NCBI GenBank assembly: GCA_022036555.1
Contig: CM039122.1
Location: 5,944,289 to 6,008,288, forward strand
Origin: Microstegium vimineum
Taxonomy: Eukaryota; Streptophyta; Magnoliopsida; Poales; Poaceae
DNA length: 64,000 nt
Direction: 5' to 3'
This document shows positions 23,370-34,640 of this stretch, piece by piece. A program made the position numbers and the translations under genes. A model generated the notes under the pieces. The model had not been told where the DNA came from, ran no database searches, and saw only the letters and a list, made by a program, of their open reading frames with translations. The number at the start of each line of letters is the position of its first letter. The stretch's first letter is position 1.

Positions 23370-25380
23370 TACTTGTGTGATATTATCATAAGTTCAGCGG
23401 GAAAATCATGGAAGAAATAAAAATCATGTGGTGGCTAAGACTCACACATGTGCAGGACGACTATTTTCGCCAATACAAACACGTTTTGATACGTAATCAC
23501 AGGAGGCGTTGCTATAGTAAATGGTCATCGATATCCTAGGTGTACGTGTTGTCACGATCGAGCACGTTGAAGAGCAATGAATTGGAAGATAGCCAGCAGG
23601 CCATTATAGCCACCACAGCTACGTGTGTACCGGACAGTCCAGTCCCATTTGACCTCCAAAACTCTAGTCAGACTGATGGAGATCGAGAGCCGTGCGAACT
23701 CGAGCAAATAAATGGATTAAAAGCTGCTGGCTGATGGGATAGATGGCGACCATCGCTAGCTTGATTTAGAGGCTGTCATTTTGTTGGAGGACCACCAAGC
23801 AAATCGATCCTCTGACCGGAACCAATGCAACCAGCCAGCAGCAAAGTTCAACTGATGGCTACCTAAAGTGTGTGTTCGTTTCTCACGTACACAACCGTTT
23901 TGTGATGATGCGTGTTTACGCATGTAACTGGGTTTTGCGTTGCTTTATTGTACGTATTAACAATCTATATATATGTATATGGCACTACGTGTTTCTCTGA
24001 TGGCCTAGCTTTATTAAATGCTAGCTCTTCTCTTTTGAAAAGTATACTAGTATGGTCGTTTACATATATAAGGGGTTTTGTTTATTTGTTACAACCTATG
24101 TTGTGATAATAATTAATTAATAATAATATTAGAGGCTCTATTCAGCTGATCGTTTCTGCGCCGGATAAATCGACTGATGTTGTTTTTGGTTGTTTTGTTG
24201 TTGCACATCTCAAGCTCAAATTGGATTTCATTGAGGAAACATTGTTCCCCTAAGGTGCTTCGTGGCGTTACTACGAGGAAATCGTTATGGTACCGAATCT
24301 CATGCAGTCATGCTTTCTTGAGCATTATATCATATCTTAAAGTTGATTTATTCAACAGCAGCAAATGCTACTTATTATAGGAATTTCGACAAAATAAATT
24401 TATGCATCACTAAAGCCGAAGTGAGTAAGAGTACTAGTATGAAAAAAAAAATCAGACCTCGAGCTTGAAGACGTAGTCGTTATTCTATCAAACGAACAGG
24501 ACATTAGTTATTAGTGGTAGACACTTACATACCCTCCTTGTCCGACTGAACACAACAGGCTATCGATTCAAAGGGGCACGTGCTGGGTAAAACAAGGAAG
24601 GAACAGCGTCGTTGGCGAGTCCAGTCAGCATGCGCTCCATGGCCATGCACGTCGCCGTCGCCGTCGCCGTCCCTTTTTGTTTGTTCTTCTTGCATCGGCG
24701 CGACGGGAGCTGAGACCGATCGACTACGGGGGGGATCGATCGAGTGGATGAGATGAGATGCCGACAGTCAATTTCCGCCGCCGGAAGCTTCGTCGTCGTT
24801 GCCTCAGCCCACCGGCGGGTCAGTTCACATTTGTCCAAGTGGCGGCCCAACGTGCGCATGTGTGTGTCCTCTAAAGCGCAGGCAGCCAACTCTTGTCGCT
24901 GCTGCTCGTGCGCACGCGGCCCAGCCCAGCCCAGCCCACTGGACCGTCAGTGAGAGTGCCACTGCCCACTTCTGATACCAAACTCTGTGCGCGTGTGTAA
25001 AAAAAATATCGACGGACGGTGAAGTTCAAGCAACAGCCGAACAGTACGTCACGTTCGTCCACGGGGACACGATCGCAGCTCAGTCTATGGATCCGCCGGC
25101 CGCCGGCGAATGGTCGCACGGTGGCGCGGCGGTCGCGCCGAAACATACGCACCTATTGTTGAGGAGCCCCGGGACCGGGGAAAGAAAAGAACCGCGCGCG
25201 ACAACAAATTCACGGCGCGCGTCATCCCCGCAGCTCGCGTGGGCCCCCACCCGGCTATACCCCGACGCTTCGTGGAAACGTCCACGAGGCAGCCACCTTC
25301 CAGAAGGCGACGTGGCGCGCCGACCTCCGCCGTGCATCGCGCATCCGACGGCGCACGCAGCGACCCCCGCAGGCGCCCCG

Positions 25381-25413
25381 TTTGACTCATCGCCGGGGGC
25401 AGCTGGCTATAAG
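25381..25413 (+). promoter_or_regulatory. Promoter of the VQ-motif gene (TATA box, W-box core)
   Basis: A TATAAG box at 25408-25413 lies about 135 bases before the ATG, in a GC-rich region, with GGCTATAAGTAGC context. A TTGAC core (W-box, the WRKY target) is at about 25382. VQ proteins are WRKY partners, so WRKY control would make sense, but one TTGAC core is weak evidence. Confidence 0.5.
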
Positions 25414-25545
25414 TAGCTGGCCTCCCCGTCCAGGCCAAGAACTCTTCTCCTCCTCTACTACCGGCCACCGGTGTACGACGACGACGGCCACAGTAGATAG
25501 CTCTAGCTAGATACTGTAGCTACCTAGCGAGCGAGCGAGCTCGGC

Positions 25546-26289
25546 ATGGGTGACACTGGCGCGAACATGGCCCACTGGGGAGGGCTCTACGGGGGCGGTG
25601 CGCCGGCGACAACGGAGGCGACGGTGGTGACGACGACGGCGGCGGGAGGGACGGCCGTGTCGAGCCCGACGTCCGGCGGGTCCGGTGGCAGCCCGACCCA
25701 TCACGCGCGGCAGGTCGGGGTCGGCGTGGAGGGCGGGCGCGTGGGGAAGCCGGCGCGGCGGCGGTCCCGCGCGTCTCGCCGCGCGCCCGTCACGCTGCTC
25801 AACACGGACACCTCCAACTTCCGCGCCATGGTGCAGCAGTTCACCGGCATCCCGTCGACGGGGCCCTACGGCCTCGGCAGCGGCGGCGCGGGCGGCGGGC
25901 CCGTGATCAGCTTCGGCGGCGGCGAGTACGGCGGCGCGCAGCTGGTGCGCCCGTCGCCGACGTCGGCTGTCATGTCGTTCGACCACCTGGCGGCGGCGCA
26001 CGCGCACGCGCACCACCACCAGCACCGGCCTACGGCCACGTCGCTGCAGAGCCAGCTCTTCAGGCCGCAGCATCAGCAGCAGCAGTACGGCGGCGACGTC
26101 GGCGGCTACGGCATGCACGGCGGCGGCGGGGACGGCGGCATGGCCCCGTTCTTGCACGGCGGGTTCGAGTCCTCGGCGGAGGACCGGCTGCTGCTGCAGA
26201 GCATGATGCAAGCGGCGCAGACCACCATGCCCACCGCCGGCCGCCCGGCGGCCTCCACTAACAACGGCAATGACTACAACTTCGGCTGA
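25546..26289 (+). CDS. VQ motif-containing protein
   Basis: A single-exon gene of 247 residues, very GC-rich as usual for monocot VQ genes. The defining motif FRAMVQQFTG (pattern FxxxVQxFTG) is at residues 92-101, preceded by a basic patch (RVGKPARRRSRASRRA, residues 65-80) that could act as a nuclear signal and the TLLNTDTSN lead-in typical of plant VQ proteins. The rest is low complexity: Gly-rich repeats at both ends and a His-rich stretch around residues 148-155. VQ proteins are plant-specific nuclear cofactors that bind WRKY group I and IIc factors and tune defence and stress transcription; some bind MAP kinases. I chose the first ATG, which follows a TATA box by about 135 bases. Neither neighbour is functionally related. 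Which VQ subgroup it belongs to needs a tree. Confidence 0.92.
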   Translation: MGDTGANMAHWGGLYGGGAPATTEATVVTTTAAGGTAVSSPTSGGSGGSPTHHARQVGVGVEGGRVGKPARRRSRASRRAPVTLLNTDTSNFRAMVQQFTGIPSTGPYGLGSGGAGGGPVISFGGGEYGGAQLVRPSPTSAVMSFDHLAAAHAHAHHHQHRPTATSLQSQLFRPQHQQQQYGGDVGGYGMHGGGGDGGMAPFLHGGFESSAEDRLLLQSMMQAAQTTMPTAGRPAASTNNGNDYNFG

Positions 26290-26951
26290 TCGATCGATCG
26301 ATTCCTCAGCCACCAACACCACCACACAATCAAGGTAATAATAATCAAGCGGGGAGCTAGCTAGTGAGATCACTTTGTGATCAGATTTGCTAGTCCATCA
26401 CGAGCTGATGATGAATGATGCGTGTTCTTCTGCTGCTTATGCAAGCAGTTAAGCATTATTTTGTTATGTGTTTTTGCTGGCCTTGCACAGATCAAGGCTA
26501 GCTAATTAAGGTTTATAGTAGTAGTAAAGTAATTAGTAGTGGTAGTATTAGCTTGCTGCTTTAACTAGAAAGGAGTTAAGCTAGGTACTTACTAGTAGTA
26601 TAGTAGTAGATGTGAAATGAAAAGAAGGGATGGACTGGACGATGTAAATAGTTTTTTTTTTATTTTGGTATAAAAAAACAATGAATGGAGAAGTTTAATT
26701 TGGGGTCGTGTCGTCTGGTTGGCGCGCGTGCGCTCTCGGTGTGTGTAGTATGTAGTGCGAGTGCAGCTGATAGCGAGGAATCTTTCTAGATTGCCTTGCT
26801 TGTCCGAGAGGGCTTCTCTACTCCTCTCTCTCTATCTACTATCTACTGTACTACTATTGATTAATTATGCTGTTTATTATTATAAATCCCAGCGCTAATT
26901 AATGGCACGTTGATCAAATGAGTGGGGGCTTTTCTTTTTGTAATATATGTT

Positions 26952-27075
26952 TGTTCAGCTGATCTTTTCGGTGACTGATAAATCAATTGAAGTTGTTTTT
27001 AAATATTTTATTGTAAGAGAAAATAGTGTCTTATAGCTAATAAGTCAGGCTGATAAGCTAACCGAACAGAACGGC
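26952..27075. mobile_element. hAT-like MITE
   Basis: Left end GTTCAGCTGATCTTTTCGG and right end CTAACCGAACAGAAC have loosely inverted termini around GTTC...GAAC, of the kind seen in small grass hAT MITEs. A fragment with a closely similar left end (TTCAGCTGATCGTTTC ... GATAAATCGACTGA) is at about 24138-24210, so the family is present twice. The exact duplication is not clear. Confidence 0.5.
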
Positions 27076-27529
27076 TATAGATTAAAGTATAGTTCTTGAT
27101 TTTGCATTCATACGGTACGTTGTTGAGCAAATAGTTGTGCTATGGAGCTTTTCCTTTTCTTTTCTTTTATCATGTGCAATTGTGCATCAGCTACTAAACT
27201 GCCGAGAACCACGCAATGTGCTTCTCCGTGGACCTCGTCAAAGCACCAACAGATCTCTCTCTCTACACACGCACAAGCAATATATTACTGCTCTATCCAT
27301 TTCATCTTATATATATAATAAGAGAAATTTTACAATACTTGGAATAAATAAGAGCCCTCCGTTTGGTTAGATCTGATGGTTAAAAAATAGAAAGAACTAA
27401 ATAGAAGGAACTTAAGTTATGGGCCGTAACCAAAAAATACATCGATCCGGAACTGGTTTCTAAATAACTACGAGGGTATAGCAGTATTTTAATGACTCTA
27501 GAGCTGCTTCTCTTACTAACTGCTTCCCA

Positions 27530-28180
27530 TCGCACGGTACCAGGAAATGCTTTTCATCCCCGTGCCTCCGCTCTTTCTCTTTATCATCTCCCGCAGCTCC
27601 TGGCGGGCCCCCGGTGGCTGGAGCGGGTGGTCAAACTCAAACCAGAAGCAAACTATTAACTGCTAGCATGTCTATCAGATTACGAAGCTAGGAGCAGTCG
27701 ATGGAAGATATCAAACATGTGTACTCTGAAGAGACCTTCTCACACTCAGGAAGACCAGCACAGGTGCACCCCTTGCTCCTCCAATCGCCGCTACAAGGCC
27801 AAGCACAGAAGGGCTACCCTCTTGCCACCATTCCTGTCCCGTCCCCTCTGCCGCAGCCGGCGATTTGGAGCAGCACAGGAGTCCTCAGACCCGTGCAGGA
27901 GACACCAGCCGTAGGGACGACGACCCAAAGGAAAACGGCCGGCGGCAAGGGGAGCTCTCCGCCGGTTTGGAGCTGCAGATGGGCGGTGGTGATTGGTGAG
28001 GGCGGCAACCAGGTGGGCAGCGGAGGCGCGTGGTGGTGATGAGGCGGCAGCGACATGATTGCCGGCAAGGCGGTCGGAGAGACGGTGAGCTGGCGCGTGG
28101 ATAGGCGGCGAGCTGGCGACCTGAGAGGCGGCGACGCAGGGAGCAACGAGGTCCCATTCCCCCATTCGTGGAATTGGATC
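27530..28180. other. GC-rich island of unknown origin
   Basis: A sharply GC-rich block embedded in AT-rich DNA. Both strands have ORFs of 90-125 codons over the same bases, which is what GC-rich DNA gives by chance; none has a recognisable domain. It could be a captured exon fragment inside a transposon or a CpG-rich relict; I cannot decide. Confidence 0.4.
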
Positions 28181-29537
28181 ACGAGGAGTGACAGATTCTG
28201 TACAGGAGTACTAAACTACCCTTAAACATAATTAATTAATTTTCATAATTAACAGGTGCGGTAAATATTTTTCAAATGGTTCCTTTCGAGCACCGTAACA
28301 AATCTCATATAATAAATATATAAGACGTGGTTTGACTCGCTACAGTATTTATTTAATTTAGAGCTATACTCTCTGGTGAACAATAATAATGTTTCTGCGG
28401 ATAATTGTAACGAAAAAGACCCAAATGTGAGTCTGTCGATATCAGTCTCTCTAACAAAGTCTACATCTTTCAAGGTTCATCGTCTTTACAGTTGATTACA
28501 CGATATGATGTTTAAATTTAGATTGTATGCTGTTTTGTTATTAAAACAGAATAAGCTAGTGTTTGGTTGAGAAAAGGTCGGGCACCACCTCCTGTTCCAA
28601 CTCGACTTTTGAAAAACTAAATTTCACTAGCGGTTATTGAACTTGTCATGAGTTCATGTTCTAATACTTACAACTTACACATTTCCGTCTTTAAACTTGT
28701 CATGAGTTCTCATCCTAGCCAGCCTCAACACTTACAAATTACACAACGACACTCTAGATATGTATTATTGTACCATCCGAACATTTTTTGTGGGAAATTG
28801 CCGGTTGTTCCAATCCATGTCTTTTTTGAGTTTTGTCTTTCTAATTTTTCCTTTTTGATACATATATCCATATATGTCCTCTCTTCTTTTTCCTCGGCAT
28901 GCAACTCTGGGTCGTGTCTTCCCTTGGTCATGTGTGCGCTCTGAGAGCAGTTGACGGAGAGGGTGATGGAGCTGACATTGAAGGGACCACCCAAACTAAA
29001 TAAATACCCAGTATGTTTTATATGTTCGAAATAGAATGGTAGGTTTGGATCTGTTTAGGTTTTTGTTTGATTTGATTCATCGTGTTGATTTTGTGAATGC
29101 TTTAATTGCAAAAAACCAACATGTTTGAACTACAGTGCAAGCTACATCAACACGAAGAGGCAGGTGAGAGGGGAGAGTGGGAGGTTGGACCGGTATGGTA
29201 AAGTAGATATAGGTTGAGGGGAGCTAAGTGCACGATTATGACCTAGTATTGTGAGAAGAATAAAAACTCAGGATAAGTCTATAAAATCGAAAGTGTAATT
29301 TACAAGTAAGTCTATGACAAAAAATAGGAATCAATATAAGTTTGACATAACAAGCTGTGTGTATTTTTAGTTTATAAGTTTGAGGACTGAGATAATAAGA
29401 AATGAGAACAAACTCTGAGAATTGCCCCTAAAATTTACTCTAACTGAAAAAAAAACACACACACTATAATGTCCATGTAATTAAAGACACACCAGAGGGC
29501 ACTCGAGGCAGCAGCTAGTGCATGGCGCTATATCTCA

Positions 29538-29746
29538 GAGCAAGTATTATAAGAGGTTATAAGCTGGCTAAATGATGAGGTGAAGGAGAGAGAGGAGATT
29601 AGGAGAAGCAAGTTGTAAGCTTACAACTAGATTGAGCACAAAAACTAAGAAAAATTGTAAGAGAGACATGTAAGCTATATATTAATTGTGAAAAAATAAC
29701 TATTATATAAACAAACTATAGTGAATTATATCTATTAAACTTGCTC
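29538..29746. mobile_element. MITE with 3 bp TCA duplication
   Basis: Termini GAGCAAGTATTATA (left) and, inverted, GAGCAAGTTTAATA (right) match at 12 of 14 positions. TCA flanks both sides (29535-29537 and 29747-29749). Size 209 bp, no ORF. A 3 bp duplication fits PIF/Harbinger or CACTA transposases; the superfamily is not certain. Confidence 0.75.
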
Positions 29747-30689
29747 TCATCAATCCTTCCGTTGATTTGAGTTTTGACGGACGCACTCATCAGCGGGCTG
29801 AAAGTTAAGGGAAGAGACTTGGTGGGCCCCACGTGCGAGAGGGTGACGACGAGACCGCCGAAGTCAAAGTCATAACTGTCGCGCTGCCCCTACAATCCCT
29901 TTTATCTATCAGTGATGCTGTACTACAATACGGATATCCAGATTACTGTAATCTGTATCCTCGTGGATTACGCGTCATGCAACGCACAGGTTTTAGGTTC
30001 AGGTCGCTGCATGCGCCCATTTTAACTATTGCATTTTTTTTTCTTCTTTTCGTTCTTTTATTTTTCTTCCGACGATGTCGTGTCGTGCTAGCTGCTGAAT
30101 TGCTGAGGATCAGATGACGTCCTTCTAGTTATGGGATGATCGTATTATCTCCTGATTCCATTTCCATCAACGAGGTCAAAGCTTTCACACGCGTGGGGGT
30201 GGGGGGACAGGGTAGCTACTCCGCGCAGTGATTAGCGCCGTGTTTACTTTTTTTATTAAACACAAATCTACTCTGTTGCTTTTGTTTATTAACCAGCGTA
30301 CGTAGGTGCAGCAGTTTCGCACACAGCTTTGCTTCTGGACGGAGGAGACCCGGGCGGGGGCCAGGGTGTAGGGGATACGTGTGCGTGTCGTGTTGCCTGT
30401 GCTGCCTTGTTTGCCTCCCGTACAGCCGCCAGAGACCGGCCTCGTCGTTGCCTCTGCCGGTTTCTGCTTGTTCACTGACACAGCACGACAACAGGAGGGA
30501 GATTTGTAGTAAGCACGTGTGTCGGTGTGTGTGTGTATGCACGCAAGCGGCCGCCTGGTAGTAATTTTTTTTTGGTTTTATTTAGAGAAATTTTGCTAGT
30601 GGATAGTTTTGGATTTTTGGAGTGGTAGTTTTATTCGTTTGAATTATTTTTAGTTTATTTTAACTTGTCTAGTTTATTATCTTTTAAAA

Positions 30690-30839
30690 AATACTATTTA
30701 ATTAGACGAAATCAGTTTGCATATTTTAACCAACGGTCTTTGAGTTGTGCTTCTACTAATACTATTTAATTAGTCAGAATCGACTACCAGCCAGAGCCGA
30801 CATCTTTTAACCAACGGTTTTTGACCTGTTCTCCTACTA
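30690..30839. repeat. Imperfect tandem duplication
   Basis: AATACTATTTAATTAG...TTTTAACCAACGGT...CTACTA is present at 30690-30757 and again, about 14 bases longer, at 30758-30839. Non-coding, origin unknown. Confidence 0.7.
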
Positions 30840-31384
30840 GAATGGTTTTAGTAGTACTAGTACGCTACGGGGGAATTAACGATATTCATTCACTCATCTG
30901 AGACCGGATCGAGCTACTTTTTTATTTACTGTAGCTGTAGTTGTAGTTGCGATCGAGAATCTCGTCTCTTTCTGTGATGACTCTTTCCACGCAGTTAATT
31001 AAAAAGGTCAAAAAAAAAATAGCTTCAGGTCCAAGCACCTGCACCACACCCCTATTGAATGGCCTTGCACTCGCACCGGCACATGAGTACTGTATGGTTA
31101 AAAATAAAAGCATTGGACTGGATCAAAAGGAGTCAATGTGACATGACGCTACTTACTCCTTGTACAAGCAATGGTATTGTACGATTGTGCGCGTTAGACA
31201 AATCACAAATGTCGAGACAATTTTTTTCCGCAGGTCTTATTTTGGAGGGTCTCCAAACTGATGGCCATATGTTTTGCTTTCCTATGGGATATTCTAGTGT
31301 TCCTATGTGTCATGCATCTTATTAGTGCGTTGTGAGAATTAACGTGTGAATCATTCAAAAGGTTTATTTAATGGCCAATGCTCA

Positions 31385-32250
31385 GGTACTCCGGGTTACC
31401 TCTCAGGAGGTAATATCTTAAATCAAATTTAGACCGTTGATTTTTTTAAACTTAATAATTTACTAAATAAATTAATGAATTAAAAAAACAAAAAATAAAA
31501 CACCATGCGGCCGGTAATGACGGAGAAAACCTCGCTACCATTTCCTTCTCGCACGAGCGCACGTCTTCCCCAAATGTCGTTGAGGACCCCGACCCTCCTT
31601 GCATGGCGTAGCCGCCGCACTTCTTCCCCATGTCAATCCGATTTTTCCCTCAAATCTCGGAATTGAATCTCTTCAAACAAGGGAAGATGCACACCCCATC
31701 CTCTGCGCTTTCACGGAACAAACAACAGTCCCTCGGTGTACTGTTGGACGCCCCAACATCGGAACGGCGAGACGCCGCAGGACACGACACCGCCGGGCCA
31801 TGTCGATGCCGGCCCCCGCTGCTAGATGCGTCGTACGTCGTTTTGACGCCGCCACTTGACGCTCCGTACGCGCTGCCGCCTGGACGGCGCAGCCCGAGGG
31901 AGGCACCGCCGCCACGAACTGCCCCGCTCGGCACCGCCGGACCACGGCGATGCCGCCGCAGCCATCCGGAGGCTTCGCTGCCGGACGCCCCCGCTGCTGG
32001 ACGCGTCGTACGTCGCCTTGACGCCGCCACTCGACGCTCCGTACGCGCTGCCGCCTGGACGACGCAGCCCGAGGGAGGCTCCGCCGCCACGAACTGCCCC
32101 GCTAACGTCGTTGAAAGGCTGCTCCCCTTCGCCGCCAACGGCGACAACCTATTTTTATAAAATAAAAATTCAATAAATACTATTACCTCATAGATGATCG
32201 TGACCGTTGGATCGGAATAAACGGACGATCCATATTCATTTCGGAGTACC
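31385..32250. mobile_element. Possible gene-fragment-carrying TIR element
   Basis: The AT-rich edges share GGTACTCCG (left 31385, inverted right end 32250), GAGGTAATA and ACCGTTG in inverted order, suggesting diverged terminal inverted repeats. Between them is a GC-rich interior with a 118 bp direct repeat (31811-31928 and 31986-32103, spacing 175). An ORF of 176 codons covers it (31630-32160, +) but is Pro/Arg-rich without a known domain. No target duplication is found for these edges. A Pack-type element is one reading; a chance GC-rich relict is another. Confidence 0.4.
31811..32103. repeat. 118 bp direct repeat with 175 bp spacing
   Basis: Bases 31811-31928 and 31986-32103 are nearly identical (GTCGTACGTCG, TTGACGCCGCCACT, GCTCCGTACGCGCTGCCGCC and so on), with about 57 bases between. 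The repeat keeps the + reading frame out of phase (175 is not a multiple of 3), which argues against a functional repeat protein. Confidence 0.85.
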
Positions 32251-32611
32251 GTAGCAAAAGCCTTATTTAACTAATAAATGGTAACAAACATTTTCGCCAC
32301 TCAACATAAGTATAACGTCTTATAATTTGAAGCAGCGAAAAAGTACGAAATATACAGGTGGAATTGCATACTTTGTCGTCGGTATTTCGTCCTGGTCCAA
32401 GTGACTGCATCATTGGAACAGCACAACGTACGCACGCTTTGCATTGGTCCTTGAGAACATCTCACGCGCCATTATGCTAATTTGAAGGTACGATTGCAAG
32501 TTGCAAATGGAACACGGTTCGTTCTCGCTTCTCCAATTTGCCGGAAGCTAATGGGGCTATTAAGTTAAGTGGGCCAAGAAGCAGCCCAGCTCAGCTTATA
32601 TGTACAAAGGA

Positions 32612-33170
32612 GACTGGTGGGCTTTGTACGATAAAATGATAAAGGATTTTGGGTTTAAAGCTTAGGTAGAGGACAATTGTGTTTATGCAAAGTTTAAAAG
32701 TGGAAAGTACATCTTTTTTATCCTGTATGTAGATGATATCTTACTTGCTAGCAGTGATGTCAGTCTACTACTGCAAACAAAGAAGTTTTTGTCCTCAAAG
32801 TTTGATATGAAAGATCTTAGTGAAGCCTTATTCATTCTAGGGATCAAAATTCATCGAGATAGAAGAAAAAAATATGAGATTATCACAAAATGCATACATA
32901 AAGAAAGTATTAAAGAAGTTTAGTATGCATAAATGTTCTCCCTCACATGCTCCAATAGTCATTAGATAATATCATTAGATAATTTTCTATGATATCAAAT
33001 TTATGGTACAAAAATAAAAGTAAAGTTATTTAGTGAGTGAGGTAGTATTATATTCATAATCGACTGTGTAAAGTTTTTCTTTATACAACATTATTGGATA
33101 AATTACATGTTAAAATCAACTACTCAGTGGCTGCAAAGAGTTTGGCATCACATCTAGCATCAAAGGCCGT
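32612..33170 (+). pseudogene. Ty1/copia reverse transcriptase fragment, decayed
   Basis: Translation gives WYDKMIKDFGF, stop, VEDNCVYAKF, FILYVDDILLASSD (the YVDD catalytic box), then KKFLSSKFDMKDLSEALFILGI, the conserved order of the copia RVT_2 domain. In-frame stops occur at about 32663 and after 32900, and the 3' part is rearranged. Only a remnant of pol is present; no LTR was found. Confidence 0.8.
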
Positions 33171-33356
33171 TATGATCCATTGATCCCCATCATGGATCCA
33201 ACTTTTCCGATGGAGTGTTGGTCAGCTGCTACTTGTCAGGCATGCAATGTCACTGAGCTTAAGGTCTGTCGGCAACACGCTTAAGGTCTCCACGGCATCT
33301 CTCTTGGTGCCGTGTGGAGACAAATGGAGGACTGTCGGCAACAGTCTTAACATCTA

Positions 33357-33592
33357 CTCCTTCCGTCCCTGAAGAACTATCGTTGTTGGTGTTCGTGACA
33401 CAAATTTAACTTAATTTATAGAAAATACGTGTAACATTTGTATCACAAAATAAATTTATTAAAAAACTAGATTAAAAAATCTTTACAACGATACTAATTA
33501 CATATCATAAATATTAATATTTTTCAATATATATTTCATCAAAGTTATTTCTTAGGAACCACAAACAACATATATTTTAGGACCGAAGAAAG
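33357..33592. mobile_element. Decayed Stowaway-like MITE
   Basis: Left end CTCCTTCCGTCCCTGAAGAA after TA; right end TTTTAGGACCGAAGAAAG, loosely inverted. The right TA has changed to AC. AT-rich interior. Confidence 0.55.
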
Positions 33593-34640
33593 ACATGTGT
33601 TGACGACTACTAGTAGTATCAGTCAATTGTTGGTATCTAGTGAAGGAGCTGCAAATATGTTTTTAATTTTACCTTTCTAGGGAGACTGACAATACAAATT
33701 TCTTTAGAATTTTGTTAAAATTCAAAAATTCTAATACAAATTGAAGGGACTTATAAGGAGGTCTTGTTCCCCGCACCCCTCGACCCCTCTCTGTATCTGC
33801 CACTGCCACGGGAGCTGACAACCTAACATTAGCATGGCCACGGGCAAATGTTGTTGCCAACTGGTGACATATATAGATTGGATGTACTTTAAGGAATTAT
33901 AGGGATCCAAATACATAATTTCATACTAGGATTTGTACTTGATGAGAATCATGTAACAGCTTAGGAACTGCTCGTCTAATTGTAAGCTTTGGATCCACAT
34001 ACCAGTTCCACACTAGATCGTCAAGTCAGCTAATAGACCCTGGCATGCATGGCAAATTTGGACCAAAATTGTGTTAATTAAATAGTTTTGAGTCAAGGTC
34101 CTAGATATGCAAATTTGTAGTTTAAAAACCTAGATGGGAATGTCGCCTCAGTAATTCAGTGTTTATAGAAAACCAGATCAAGCCATGTTAAGATTGACTG
34201 TCCATCCACTATTTTTTTTTTGAGAGTAGTCCATCCACTATTTAACTATTGGAATTCCAGAAATTGCATCTTGACATGTGTCATATAAAGTTGTTCACAT
34301 GGCTGGGTAGTCGATTTTATTTTCGATAAAAGCAATCCCCCAGATCCATTATTTTCATAGATTATTTGCTTGTGATGCACATCAGCACATGTATGATGTC
34401 CTCGCACCATCATGGTGCACCATGACCGTGATCTGACCTCGCAAACATCCAGGCCCGCAGCATCACATCAGGGCCCACCTCACAGTGACACAGACGATCG
34501 AGCCCGAAAACCTCCAGCCGTTTCCGCTCGGTGGAGGCTCTCTTCGCTCCAAGTCCGACGCGCTCCGGTCCCCTTTCCCTTTCCGAAGCTTCTAGACCCC
34601 CTCCACGTTCCCCTTCACCCTTCCTCCCCACCTCCCTCAC

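Larger units (their letters stand above)
19263..25380. other. Intergenic stretch between P450 and VQ gene
   Basis: Apart from the P450 3' untranslated region (to perhaps 19.5 kb), I see no protein gene, tRNA or rRNA. The stretch holds a T25-type homopolymer (about 21546-21570), two Stowaway-like MITEs (22431-22693 and 23269-23369), a fragment of a hAT-like MITE (about 24130-24210), and AT-rich unclassified DNA. ORFs of 60-110 codons here have no recognisable domain and lack gene-like context. Confidence 0.6.
26290..34640. other. Intergenic stretch between VQ gene and CCT gene
   Basis: No complete host gene is visible. After the VQ 3' untranslated region come a hAT-like MITE (26952-27075), a GC-rich island (about 27530-28180), a MITE with a TCA duplication (29538-29746), a short tandem duplication (30690-30839), a GC-rich repeat-containing island (31385-32250), a decayed copia RT fragment (about 32610-33170), a Stowaway remnant (33357-33592) and the CCT promoter. 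The rest is AT-rich sequence in which I see nothing specific. Confidence 0.6.

Noticed and set aside
24560..25468. ORFs upstream of the VQ gene on both strands
   Set aside because: GC-rich promoter region; no domains, and the VQ TATA box lies inside it.
25507..26373. 288-codon minus ORF over the VQ gene
   Set aside because: Antisense shadow in GC-rich sequence; Val/Arg/Ala-rich with no domain.
29833..30117. 94-codon ORF and neighbouring minus ORFs at 30.2-30.5 kb
   Set aside because: No domain, no gene context, composition of intergenic DNA.
31630..32160. 176-codon ORF in the GC-rich repeat island
   Set aside because: Repeats are not in phase, composition is extreme and no domain is seen; not called as a gene.
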